From Halorussus pelagicus (lineage in GTDB: Archaea; Halobacteriota; Halobacteria; Halobacteriales; Haladaptataceae): a DNA stretch of 64,000 nt. The notes below the pieces were generated by a model, which saw only the letters and a list, made by a program, of their open reading frames with translations, was not told where the DNA came from and did no database searches. The translations under genes were made by a program, and so were the position numbers. Shown here in pieces: positions 32,954 through 40,748 of this stretch (its first letter is position 1; each line of letters starts with the position of its first letter). The stretch spans positions 47,879-111,878 of the forward strand of contig NZ_CP035121.1 in assembly GCF_004087835.1 (NCBI RefSeq), in the 5' to 3' direction.

Positions 32954-33844
32954 CTACTGGTCTGCTTTAGGTTCTGGCCCGTATCGGGGCGTACTGCAGA
33001 CTTGGCACTCCCACATCGGCTGACCACTCCACTCGTCGTCAGGGACGGTCTCGAAGTCGAGGAATCGGTGCCTCGTATCGCGTTCGCACTCACGACACTC
33101 AAGATGCCTCCTGTTTGGTCGCCTGCGTTGGTGGCTGTCAGTCGTGGTCTCCTCGATAAATTGCTGGAGTGCAATCGCGGGGACTAGCCACACGTCGTCT
33201 GCGTCCTCAAGAAGCGTCATAAGACGATTTTCGCCGTGAACGCCACGCCCGCTTTCGTCGTAGAGGAACGTCGTATGTTCGCCGTCGTGACGCGACTGCG
33301 TCGTGTCCTGCCACTCCGCCAATTCACGGGCAGTCTCAAGCAGTTGTCTACCCGTGTTAGACGTAATCCGTACTGCTTTGGGAAGCGAAGGCCACTTGCT
33401 GGCAAGTTGTGATGCAGGCTCTTCGTCGAACTCGGAGATTAGTTGGCAGTCGTTGACTGCGGAGTCTCTGTCGGCCTTTGCGAGGAGGCCCGCGGCTGCA
33501 GTACTCTTCGCAATGGCGCTGTCGAACGTCGATGCTTCCACGACGAAATGAACAACGTGAAGCAGTGTCCACTCGGTATCCGAACTCGACTGTCCCGCGT
33601 CAGAGCTATTGAGGTGGTTCACCAGACAGAACCGGCATTTGGTCCGACTCGCAGGGATTGATGCTCCACAGGAGGAACACTCGCTCTTCGTCGCTCCAGT
33701 CTCGTTTGGATACCTTGTAGCGACTGCATCTAGTCGCTGTTGGCTAGACTCCTCGTCACTACTGTTGGAGAGTTTGTCGTCGGGGATATACGTCGCTTCG
33801 CCGAGCGGACGAAGCTCTTCGTGGTTAGAGTCCCGTTGAGTCAT
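32954..33844 (-). CDS. Zinc-ribbon-flanked accessory protein, long paralogue
   Basis: 296 residues from the ATG at 33844 (MTQRDSNHEELRPLGEATY), close to where transcription should begin from a TTTAAATAC element at about 33871-33880. It has an N-terminal zinc ribbon (CSSCGASIPASRTKCRFC), a central ~130-residue domain shared with the 161-residue gene downstream (FVVEAST ... FLYDESGRGV ... DVWLVPAIAL), and a C-terminal zinc ribbon (CRECERD ... WECQVC). The zinc ribbons suggest nucleic-acid or protein binding. No enzyme motif. Same-strand gene order and homology point to a local duplication followed by loss or gain of the ribbons. Confidence 0.75.
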   Translation of the reverse strand: MTQRDSNHEELRPLGEATYIPDDKLSNSSDEESSQQRLDAVATRYPNETGATKSECSSCGASIPASRTKCRFCLVNHLNSSDAGQSSSDTEWTLLHVVHFVVEASTFDSAIAKSTAAAGLLAKADRDSAVNDCQLISEFDEEPASQLASKWPSLPKAVRITSNTGRQLLETARELAEWQDTTQSRHDGEHTTFLYDESGRGVHGENRLMTLLEDADDVWLVPAIALQQFIEETTTDSHQRRRPNRRHLECRECERDTRHRFLDFETVPDDEWSGQPMWECQVCSTPRYGPEPKADQ

Positions 33845-33935
33845 CAAGTAATGTAGCACTGCTTCGGCTTCGTATTTAAATGATAGCTCCTGGCCAACTC
33901 CTATTGAGAACCGCGAATTAGGTGAACACGCGCAT

Positions 33936-34865
33936 TTACACAGCGAGTTCGTTCAATGTATCTCGGTGGGTGCGGATGGTCACCGTCGAGACACTCGCGG
34001 CCCGTGCGACTTCTGATTGGACCAGCAAGCGCCCTGCGTCACAGCCTGCTTTGTACAAGCACGCGGCGGCGAATCCTGTCGGGTCAACGCCTGCAGTAAC
34101 GCCTGTTGATTCGGCCTGTTCTGCTAACTGCCGGGCACGATACCGGATTTCATCTGAAATGTCGAGTTCTGCGGCTAACTGGGGAATGAATCCACTCGGC
34201 TTCACAGGTTGGGCTGGAAGGCTGAGTTCCGTATTCAGCGTCTGGTACGCAGTCCTCACTCGGACCTGCTCAACGTGCGCTGGCTCAGTAACGTCATCGA
34301 GTGGTCGCGAGAGTCCGTTACACCGGCACGCTCCGTGGACGCTCGCTGCGGCCATCGCTTCGATTGAGCGACCCCGAAGGAGGTCTTCGTTCTGGGCGCT
34401 CCGGAAGAGTTGGCACGCTTGGTCACGAATCGTCTCGGCGAGGTCGAGCGCGCTACTGATTCGGCGGACCTCCCCAAGGCCGTGTGCGAGATTGCGCTCG
34501 GCCTTCGACTGGAATCGTCCACGGGATTGTTCTCGGCGAAGCCGACCGAGTTGCCGGCGCTTTCGCCCGGAGAGCTGATTTCCGTTTGCATCGGTCCCAC
34601 GCCCGATTTCCGTCGAGAGGCCGCGGTCGTGGCGGGTGGCCGTCAATGGCGCACCCGTACGCTCTCGGTTCTGCTCGTCGTCACTGAACGACCGCCACTC
34701 CGGTCCGTGGTCGATACGTTCGTCTTCGAGAACCAGTCCACACTCCTCACAGACGGTCTCTGCGACGTTGGTGGTGACCCGTCCATCGCACTCCGGGCAT
34801 TGGTTCGTTGTGTCGTTCTGTACGTCTTCGTCGAACGTCGTCTCGTAGATAGCACTACTCGCCAT
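33936..34865 (-). CDS. tfb: Transcription initiation factor TFB (TFIIB homologue)
   Basis: About 309 residues from the ATG at 34865. The N-terminal zinc ribbon reads CPECDGRVTTNV ... CEECGLVLED, followed by a B-finger-like segment and two cyclin-fold repeats (for example LRGRSIEAMAAASVHGACR and GVDPTGFAAACLYKAG), ending with a recognition helix VSTVTIRTHRDTLNE. TFB recruits RNA polymerase to TATA/BRE promoters. Haloarchaea encode several TFBs with distinct promoter preferences; a mobile-element TFB could favour the T-run promoters of this region. Its own promoter carries a TTTTTATA element and a hairpin leader. Confidence 0.92.
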   Translation of the reverse strand: MASSAIYETTFDEDVQNDTTNQCPECDGRVTTNVAETVCEECGLVLEDERIDHGPEWRSFSDDEQNRERTGAPLTATRHDRGLSTEIGRGTDANGNQLSGRKRRQLGRLRREQSRGRFQSKAERNLAHGLGEVRRISSALDLAETIRDQACQLFRSAQNEDLLRGRSIEAMAAASVHGACRCNGLSRPLDDVTEPAHVEQVRVRTAYQTLNTELSLPAQPVKPSGFIPQLAAELDISDEIRYRARQLAEQAESTGVTAGVDPTGFAAACLYKAGCDAGRLLVQSEVARAASVSTVTIRTHRDTLNELAV

Positions 34866-34902
34866 AGATATCACGACTTGTTCGAGGACATCGCTGACTC
34901 GA

Positions 34903-34926
34903 CACCCTCGCCCCTCGTGGGGTGTA
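34903..34926 (-). promoter_or_regulatory. T-run plus hairpin leader 7 (tfb)
   Basis: ACACCC / GGGTGT arms, loop containing CGAGGGGCGA on the minus strand, directly after TTTTTATA. It lies 38 nt before the start at 34865. Confidence 0.65.
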
Positions 34927-35019
34927 TAAAAATCAGCCTCGGCTCATCCATATCCGAAATAGTAGTCCGATCAGTACCGCATAAGCGTTAAATCACAGCG
35001 GCGTAACCAGTCTGAGTGA

Positions 35020-36969
35020 ATGGCCGAGACCGAGGAACGAGCGTGCTGTCGCGGTGCCCGCGTCGCCGACAGCGAAGAACTGACGAAAGACGCTGTTCGG
35101 GCCGCCTGCCGTGACGGTATCCAGTCGGCTATCGAGACGCAACTCGACGATGCAGACTCGACACCTATCGTTATCGACGGGCTACCAACCATCGGGAAGA
35201 CCCATCAAGCGTCGCGTGTCGCGGCTGACCTCGACGAGCAGGTTGCGATACTCACGCACCGATACGAGACGCGCGATGACCATCTCGCCGCCCTCAAGGA
35301 CCACTTCGAGGGGAACCCGGTCGAGATACCCACCTTCGACCGTACCTGTCCGACGAAACGAGGCGAACACGGCGAGCGATGGAAGGACCGCCTCAGCGAG
35401 TACCGCGCTCGGGGCGCGTCGCCGACGTACCTCCACCACTATTTTCGCGACACACTTCCCTGCATGGACGGCAAGGACTGTCCGTACCTCGCCCGACGAG
35501 ACGCAGTCGAATCTGCAGACGTAGTTATCGGAGGCCCAGCACACGCCGGACTGGAAGAGATCGTCGAAGACCGCGTCGTGATCTTCGACGAGGACCCCCA
35601 AGAGACGTACCAGACCGAGTTCGACGCTTCGGACCTCGCCGAGTACGTCTCGGCGTTCCTCGCCAATCGGGACGAACTTCCGATAGACAATTACGAACAA
35701 CTCCGCCTCGTGGCGGGCAACAAGGATGGATTCGCACCCCAACACGAGACGATTCGTGACTTCTTGACCGACGGCGACAGTCTCGACCAGCAGACGGAAG
35801 CGATACGCGACGAGGGTGGTCACGTCGAAGCACCGACGGCCGTCTTCGCACTCCTCGAACTCGACGGCCCGACAATCGGCGAAGCGTCAGGTCACGACTG
35901 GGACGATACGCTCCGCTCGGAAGCTCAACTCGATTACGCTGAATTACCGGACGGTGCGAGCGTTGTCTACGACCAGAAAGAATCACGACTCGTCGTTCGG
36001 CGCGCACCTGACCTCTCCGGGACGCGAGCCGTCGTCGGTCTCGACGGGACGTCCGTCGAACAACTCTGGCAAGGGCGACTCGGGGCCGACGATATCGAGT
36101 TGTGGCGGGTCCTCTGTAACGACTGTCGGAAACAGTATCTTACTGAGGTCGTCGGGTACACGTTCGTCCAGACGACAACAGCGGCGAAACCGTACAGTAG
36201 TGGCGAACACGTGAACGAGAACGACGACTACGGACTCATCGAGGGTGTCGCCAACCAGCACGAGACGAAGCCCAGTCTCATCACTTCGCGGGCGGCAGAA
36301 GACCAGCTTTTCGAGAACGCTTCAGACGAACCGTTCGTCGACACCGACCGGGTAACAGCACAGATCGAGGACTCGAAACACTACGGGAACCTCCGAAGCA
36401 GTAACGACTTCGAGGGAACCGACGTAGGTATCATCCTCGGCTCTCCACATCCGGGGGACCGTGCGATTCAGATTACTGCAGCCTTGGAAGGGTATACCGC
36501 GGTCCGTGACGAGCAAACGAAAGGGACAGATCTTGACTACGGCATCCCCGACCAACCGTTCCTCCACCACTACCGAGAGCACAAGGTCGCACAGGCAGTC
36601 CTCCGCTTCGGACGAACGTCCCCGGCGACGGTCTACATTCACACGTCTGCCATCCCAGAGTGGTTAGCAGAGATGGTCGCTATCGACCCGTCGGAGGTCG
36701 ATATCCGACCGCGTCGAGAAGGCGAACGCAGTATTCTCCACTCCCTCCACGATGACGGTCCCGGAACGGCCGGTGACATTGCGTCACGCGACGCGGTGAC
36801 GGTCGGCGAGAAACACACTCGGGACTGTCTCAAACGGCTCCGTCGAGAAGGCGTCGTCGAGCGCGACGATACCCAACCGTACTGCTGGCAGGGGACCGAC
36901 CTCGGCGACGTTCCACATACTGCTGCCATCGATCTCCCCGAGAGCCTCGATTCGGCGTCGTCCCAGTGA
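35020..36969 (+). CDS. Rep-like P-loop protein with C-terminal winged helix
   Basis: 649 residues. A P-loop VIDGLPTIGKTHQA lies near residue 55 and a Walker B-like RVVIFDEDPQE near 190, with a cysteine cluster between (CMDGKDCPY). The C-terminal ~100 residues read as a winged helix (SILHSLHDDGPGTAGDIASR ... TRDCLKRLRREGVVERDD). This arrangement suggests a plasmid replication helicase or initiator of the kind found next to small haloarchaeal replicons, but no family name is secure. It heads a module with a helix-bundle protein, an RPA-like protein and a pyrimidine-rich DNA segment bounded by 22-bp inverted repeats. It is divergent from tfb. Confidence 0.75.
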   Translation: MAETEERACCRGARVADSEELTKDAVRAACRDGIQSAIETQLDDADSTPIVIDGLPTIGKTHQASRVAADLDEQVAILTHRYETRDDHLAALKDHFEGNPVEIPTFDRTCPTKRGEHGERWKDRLSEYRARGASPTYLHHYFRDTLPCMDGKDCPYLARRDAVESADVVIGGPAHAGLEEIVEDRVVIFDEDPQETYQTEFDASDLAEYVSAFLANRDELPIDNYEQLRLVAGNKDGFAPQHETIRDFLTDGDSLDQQTEAIRDEGGHVEAPTAVFALLELDGPTIGEASGHDWDDTLRSEAQLDYAELPDGASVVYDQKESRLVVRRAPDLSGTRAVVGLDGTSVEQLWQGRLGADDIELWRVLCNDCRKQYLTEVVGYTFVQTTTAAKPYSSGEHVNENDDYGLIEGVANQHETKPSLITSRAAEDQLFENASDEPFVDTDRVTAQIEDSKHYGNLRSSNDFEGTDVGIILGSPHPGDRAIQITAALEGYTAVRDEQTKGTDLDYGIPDQPFLHHYREHKVAQAVLRFGRTSPATVYIHTSAIPEWLAEMVAIDPSEVDIRPRREGERSILHSLHDDGPGTAGDIASRDAVTVGEKHTRDCLKRLRREGVVERDDTQPYCWQGTDLGDVPHTAAIDLPESLDSASSQ

Positions 36970-37055
36970 GAATCGACCTGCGTTCTATCGACACGGAAGA
37001 TTTATATCCCTATCTCGTGGTCTCGCGCCGAATCCATGGTAAATCGAAAGCAGTT

Positions 37056-37077
37056 CGCGGCGGCCCGCCTCGCGGCG
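37056..37077 (+). repeat. 22-bp GC inverted repeat, left arm
   Basis: A GC-only 22-mer with one T, perfectly complementary to 37322-37343 and separated from it by 244 bp of pyrimidine-rich DNA. It begins inside a 23-codon open frame starting at the ATG at 37036, which I do not call as a gene. Confidence 0.8.
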
Positions 37078-37321
37078 TTTTCCGAATCCCGTCTACCAAC
37101 CAAGTAGAACGTTCACCGTCTCCCAATCCCTACTACTTGGCCTTTCCTCCAGTACCTCGGAAACTGAGCTACCACGTATAATTCTCTATACGGATCCCCT
37201 CATATTAATCCCCTAATTCCTACCCATACCCATCCTTTCCTTCTTGCACTACCCTGGCAATCCGTTTCTTCTTCACTACTGTCCTATCCCCTCTTTCCAG
37301 AATTGTCGGATACCGACCTTT
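37078..37321. other. Pyrimidine-biased segment with nested inverted repeats (candidate second origin)
   Basis: The plus strand is markedly C/T-rich. It contains CCAAGTAG / CTACTTGG (37100-37107, 37133-37140) and CGTATA / TATACG (37175-37180, 37187-37192), and is bounded by the 22-bp inverted repeat. It sits directly downstream of the Rep-like gene. The composition and symmetry suggest an origin or single-strand initiation site; no iterons were seen. Confidence 0.5.
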
Positions 37322-37343
37322 CGCCGCGAGGCGGGCCGCCGCG
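37322..37343 (-). repeat. 22-bp GC inverted repeat, right arm
   Basis: Exact reverse complement of 37056-37077, lying 67 nt before the start at 37411. Confidence 0.8.
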
Positions 37344-37410
37344 GGGGCGCGCCTCTACGGTAGTGGAGCGCGCCCGTCGCGAAGTTGCGACGAGCGCGCC
37401 ACCTTCGACC

Positions 37411-37782
37411 ATGACGACAGAACACCCTGTCCGCAACGCGGACACGACTGAATCGAAGTATCGACCGACTCCGCGGTTCGAGCAACCGCTCAGCGACGAC
37501 GAGGTCTGGACTATGCTCCAGACTGCGGTCAACAGCGACCGCATCATGCCCATCGTGAAGGGCAACTGGCAGCAGTCGGCCCGAGACTACGACTCGGCCG
37601 AAAGGGCTGCTCGCGCCCTCGTCTTCGACCTGAGTTTCTACACGAACTACCGGTTCCGCCAAGTTCGTCGGCTGTTCCGCCAGACCGGAATGCGAGACGT
37701 TCTCACTGATGTAGAGATCGACGACATTGTCGAGGCGGCCTACTTCGAGCAGGGTGGCCGGAGTTACCCCACGTTTGAGTAG
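37411..37782 (+). CDS. Small helix-bundle protein related to plasmid/phage primase accessory domains
   Basis: 123 residues from the ATG at 37411 (MTTEHPVRNADTTESKY); in-frame codons upstream to 37303 cross the inverted-repeat arm and are rejected. The core reads DDEVWTMLQTA ... VKGNWQQSARDYDSAERAAR, then ALVFDLSFYTNYRFRQVRRLF and RQTGMR. This matches the helix-bundle domain (HBD) seen beside NrS-1-type and P4-type primase-polymerases, where D-x(S/D) and LFR.SG.. are conserved. Here the domain stands alone, so it may help a replication protein such as the Rep-like neighbour. Confidence 0.75.
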   Translation: MTTEHPVRNADTTESKYRPTPRFEQPLSDDEVWTMLQTAVNSDRIMPIVKGNWQQSARDYDSAERAARALVFDLSFYTNYRFRQVRRLFRQTGMRDVLTDVEIDDIVEAAYFEQGGRSYPTFE

Positions 37783-38000
37783 GTCTGCTCTCTTCAAGTT
37801 CGTCTCGACGCAATAAATTGAATAAATGACAGTAGTTTTCTCCGTTCTCTCTAGAGTTTCTTTCTCGGTATGAAACAGAGTACATTTCGCTGTCAAGGTC
37901 GTGGCTGCGCGCGCAACGAAGTGAGCACGGAGCGGAGGGTGGGGCGGCGGGGCTTGGGTCTGGTCTGGCACGTAGCAAAAAAGAGAGCTGTGACGACCGG

Positions 38001-38897
38001 CTACTCCCACCACCGACCGCGCTCAGGGAAATGCACGGTGCTCCAACCGGTCAGGGCCACGGAGACGCGCCCGTTGTACCAGTTCTTCGCCGCACCGCGA
38101 ATGCACACTCGCTCGCCTTCTTCCATCTGGGGTTGGTTACTCGCAACCCACGACGTCACTTTCGTTTGCCCACTCTCGTCCTCAATCAATCTAACCTGCT
38201 GAATCGCTGGTGAATCCGCATCCCACAGTTGGGTCACACGCCCGGAGATGCTCACCTCCTTGCGATTGACCCCCTCGAGCTTCCCAATGGGAATCACCTG
38301 TCCCGGCGCAGTCTGCAACTCTTCGTGAACGCCAACGACTGCACTCATTAGGCTCGCCCCTTCGACCACGCGCTCGGCCAGTCGCCGACTGATCGCCGCT
38401 CTCGTCCACCCGTCCAGCTTCTCGCTTAATCGCTTCGCCTGCTCGTTCACGCTCGCTAGCTCGTCTTGGGATAGCTCCTCGCGTGGGTCTGGACGCTCCG
38501 GGTCTGCCATTGGATCTACGCTCGCCGCCCGTTTTTGGAACCCTCGCCGCCGCTCTTTACTCCGCTCTGCCGCGATGTCTCGCGCCCGCTTCGCCCGGCC
38601 ATCCTGCCGACTGACTTCGGCCCGGACGCTGATGCGCTCTAGTTCTGCTTCCCGCGCCCGAATGCGCTCCTCCTGTTCGAGGGTCGCACCCTGAATTCGT
38701 TCTTTGTTCGTTTCCTTGATTCCGTCCGGGTGGTTTGCATCCACCTTCGCTTGGGTCTCCTGCTCAACCGTCGCTCTAAGTTTGGGCGTCTCCTCGACCA
38801 CCTCGAAGCCATCTGCATCGACTTCCGCTTCGTCCGCCTGTTTGAGTGCCTGTTCATCGACCGAAACGACCTTGCCGCTTGCGTTGTTACTAGACAT
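38001..38897 (-). CDS. RPA-like OB-fold single-stranded DNA-binding protein
   Basis: 298 residues. The N-terminal ~150 are a long charged coiled coil (ATVEQETQAKVDANHPDG, EERIRAREAELERISVRAEV). The C-terminal ~100 form an OB fold: KEVSISGRVTQLWDADSPAI, then QQVRLIEDESGQTKVTSWVA, VCIRGAAKNWYNGRVSVALT and a WSTVHFPERGRWWE end. This matches haloarchaeal RPA/SSB-type proteins carried on plasmids. A replication role with the Rep-like protein is likely. Two hairpins and inverted-repeat copy D lie upstream. Confidence 0.8.
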   Translation of the reverse strand: MSSNNASGKVVSVDEQALKQADEAEVDADGFEVVEETPKLRATVEQETQAKVDANHPDGIKETNKERIQGATLEQEERIRAREAELERISVRAEVSRQDGRAKRARDIAAERSKERRRGFQKRAASVDPMADPERPDPREELSQDELASVNEQAKRLSEKLDGWTRAAISRRLAERVVEGASLMSAVVGVHEELQTAPGQVIPIGKLEGVNRKEVSISGRVTQLWDADSPAIQQVRLIEDESGQTKVTSWVASNQPQMEEGERVCIRGAAKNWYNGRVSVALTGWSTVHFPERGRWWE

Positions 38898-39395
38898 TGG
38901 TCTTACCTAGACCTGAAGGCGCTCACGCGCCCGACACCGCGATGTTCCAGCATCGCGGATTTCCTCGACAACCATAACCAACAGACTCATCTGCGCTCTC
39001 GCTCGCGCCTTCGCGCGCCCCCTAGGGGCGCGAGCGAGAGCGCAATCTAGGAAAGTGAGTTATCCAGCACCGCGCGCCGACCCGGCCGCCGCGAGCGTCC
39101 AGCGGAGTATGCGTCGCGGGGTGAGCACCCACGGCGCGCAATCCCCGGCGGATACCCGCTGGCGTCGAGACCAGATTCATTTTAGCCCGGCAGTCCGCCC
39201 GCTACTGCAGGCAGACCGCCCGGACTGGTCGGTCGCGAGCGGCGCGGCGGCCGGAAAGCGGCGAGCGGGGCGGGCCGTTACGAACCATCTGTTTGATCAG
39301 GTGTGGCGCTCGGTGAGTTAGCCGTCGGCTTGGTGGACTTCGAACGGGTGAGACCGTCTCGGTCACCGAGAGACTATGTCTTCCGAGTAGCAGCC
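38898..39395. other. GC-rich intergenic region with strong hairpins
   Basis: An 8-bp hairpin CCGCGATG / CATCGCGG lies at about 38936-38957, and a 17-bp hairpin at 38993-39043. A plus-strand frame from a GTG at 39055 to 39321 (88 codons) is open, but its Arg/Ala/Pro-rich product looks like a by-product of GC content and I do not call it. Confidence 0.45.
38993..39043. repeat. 17-bp inverted repeat with an alternative inner hairpin
   Basis: The arms at 38993-39009 and 39027-39043 are perfect reverse complements (17 bp) around a 17-nt loop. The loop and right arm can alternatively pair as GCGCCCC / GGGGCGC around CTAG. It lies 96 nt upstream of the RPA-like gene. Confidence 0.75.
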
Positions 39396-39436
39396 TTAAC
39401 CAACAATGTGATGTATAAACCGGGTCTGTTGGTTAA
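39396..39436. repeat. Inverted-repeat family copy D
   Basis: TTAACCAACA (39396-39405), 21 nt with a TGTATAAA inside, TGTTGGTTAA (39427-39436). The nearest minus-strand gene is the RPA-like gene about 500 nt downstream. Confidence 0.85.
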
Positions 39437-40058
39437 CGTACTCGGTAAAGGCGACGTAGAAATCACCACGAGGGTCCTCGCATCGCGACTAGCACGCGGT
39501 GTTAACAGGATTTACTCCGCGGCCGTCGACTCGACGACCGCCCAAGCCATCGATGGAACGGTACTCGTAGTATCGAACCTCCACAGCGGCTGTGAGGCAG
39601 ATCTCCGAGTCGTCCTTGGGTTGCAGGAGAGATCGACTTCGGAACAGTCACGCCCCACTTACATCGGGGAGAAGAAGATGCTCTGCGGGTGTAGTTTGAC
39701 CGTGACTTAGTGATTTTAGAGAGTGAGGCTCTCAAGTACAGCTATCAGCGGTGTTGCGGGATATTGACTGTCTCCATGGAGACGGTCACGGCTCTCCAGC
39801 AATCTATCTGAACGAGTGGACCAGCTGCACTCACAGCGGGCTGAAGGGTTCTCGGTTCGCTATCCACGGAGGTGGCAATCATTTCATCATACAGCCAAAT
39901 TTGGAATGCAGATATATGCCCTGTACTAATGAATTTGGTTCTTCGTCCGAAAACGTGGTCTTTCAGGGCCCTACCCCTCTGTTGAAAGACCGAAACAGAA
40001 TAGTAATACGAAAATCTACATCAGAAATACTAAGTGGTGTGCGGTCACACAACTTCTT
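39437..40058. other. Intergenic region before the restriction operon
   Basis: No convincing gene. A minus-strand frame at 39512-39649 from a GTG (45 codons, ending AVVESTAAE) looks like a possible protein C-terminus but is unidentified. A perfect 14-bp palindrome GTCTCCATGGAGAC lies at about 39769-39782. DNA from 39870 to 40030 is AT-rich. Confidence 0.4.
40037..40050. promoter_or_regulatory. Operator-like palindrome before the restriction operon
   Basis: GTGTG-CGGT-CACAC lies between a TATA-like AATACTAAG and the first gene of the operon, positioned for control by the operon's own HTH protein. Confidence 0.45.
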
Positions 40059-40070
40059 GTGGCGGTGGAC

Positions 40071-40745
40071 ATGCGCGAAGGCGGAACGCGGCTTGAGATC
40101 CTCGCTGCAGTCGCGTCACTCGAACGCGACCGGGATGCGCCGCCCCGCCAGAAGGACATCACAGAACAGGTCAGCGTGACACGCGGTACTGTCTCAAAGA
40201 CGTGCGGTGCGCTCGTCGACGAAGGACAGTTGCTACTCGACGATGGAGAATACCGCGTTAACGAGGAGATGCTCCTGCTCATCTACAAGGAACATCTCGA
40301 GAACTACCTCATCCGAGACTCCGCGAACAACGGGTTTGCGGAGCTCGTCGAGGCACGGAACGAGATCCGGATCGAACTGAAAGGCGAACTCCGGCAACTC
40401 GTCACCGACGGTGACGACGGCCGACGCCGCCTGATGATCGACATTCTACGTGAGGTGCTGGTGTACGCGTTGTCTTTCCGCGAGATTCAGACGCTCCGCG
40501 ATTACCTGTTCGCGGTCGACCACCTCATCCGGACGTTCGCCACTCACATCACCACCAGCCAGAACTTCGACGGTTCGGACGTCGCCCACTCTGATGGGAT
40601 TCGGCTGGTACTCCTCATCGCCGTCACGCTTGACCGCGGGTACGCGATGCTGGCCCGTCTTCGCGCAACCCACGAGGAACTGGAGGACCACCTCCCCGGG
40701 GCACCGCCCGAAGAGCAGATGATCGACTACCTGACGAACCAGTAA
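40071..40745 (+). CDS. Winged-helix regulator of the type I restriction operon
   Basis: 224 residues from the ATG at 40071; a GTG at 40059 is the alternative. The N-terminal ~70 residues form a winged helix (RQKDITEQVSVTRGTVSKTC, then DEGQLLLDDGEYRV). The rest is alpha-helical with no enzyme motif. It ends 3 nt before hsdM, so it is the first gene of the restriction operon. Such regulators may delay nuclease expression on entry to a new host; the palindrome at 40037-40050 is a candidate target. Confidence 0.75.
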   Translation: MREGGTRLEILAAVASLERDRDAPPRQKDITEQVSVTRGTVSKTCGALVDEGQLLLDDGEYRVNEEMLLLIYKEHLENYLIRDSANNGFAELVEARNEIRIELKGELRQLVTDGDDGRRRLMIDILREVLVYALSFREIQTLRDYLFAVDHLIRTFATHITTSQNFDGSDVAHSDGIRLVLLIAVTLDRGYAMLARLRATHEELEDHLPGAPPEEQMIDYLTNQ

Positions 40746-40748
40746 CAC

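Noticed and set aside
25704..34926. Treating the GC hairpins as intrinsic terminators of plus-strand transcripts
   Set aside because: On the plus strand they are followed by A-runs, not T-runs, and no plus-strand genes end there. On the minus strand the T-run comes before the hairpin.
37036..37107. 23-codon frame starting MVNRKQFAAARLAAF
   Set aside because: It is short and its sequence is mostly the 22-bp inverted-repeat arm, so coding is not supported.
39055..39710. Plus-strand frames of 88 and 135 codons
   Set aside because: The products are Arg/Ala/Pro-rich or overlap inverted-repeat copy D, with no recognisable motif and no promoter; probably GC-driven.
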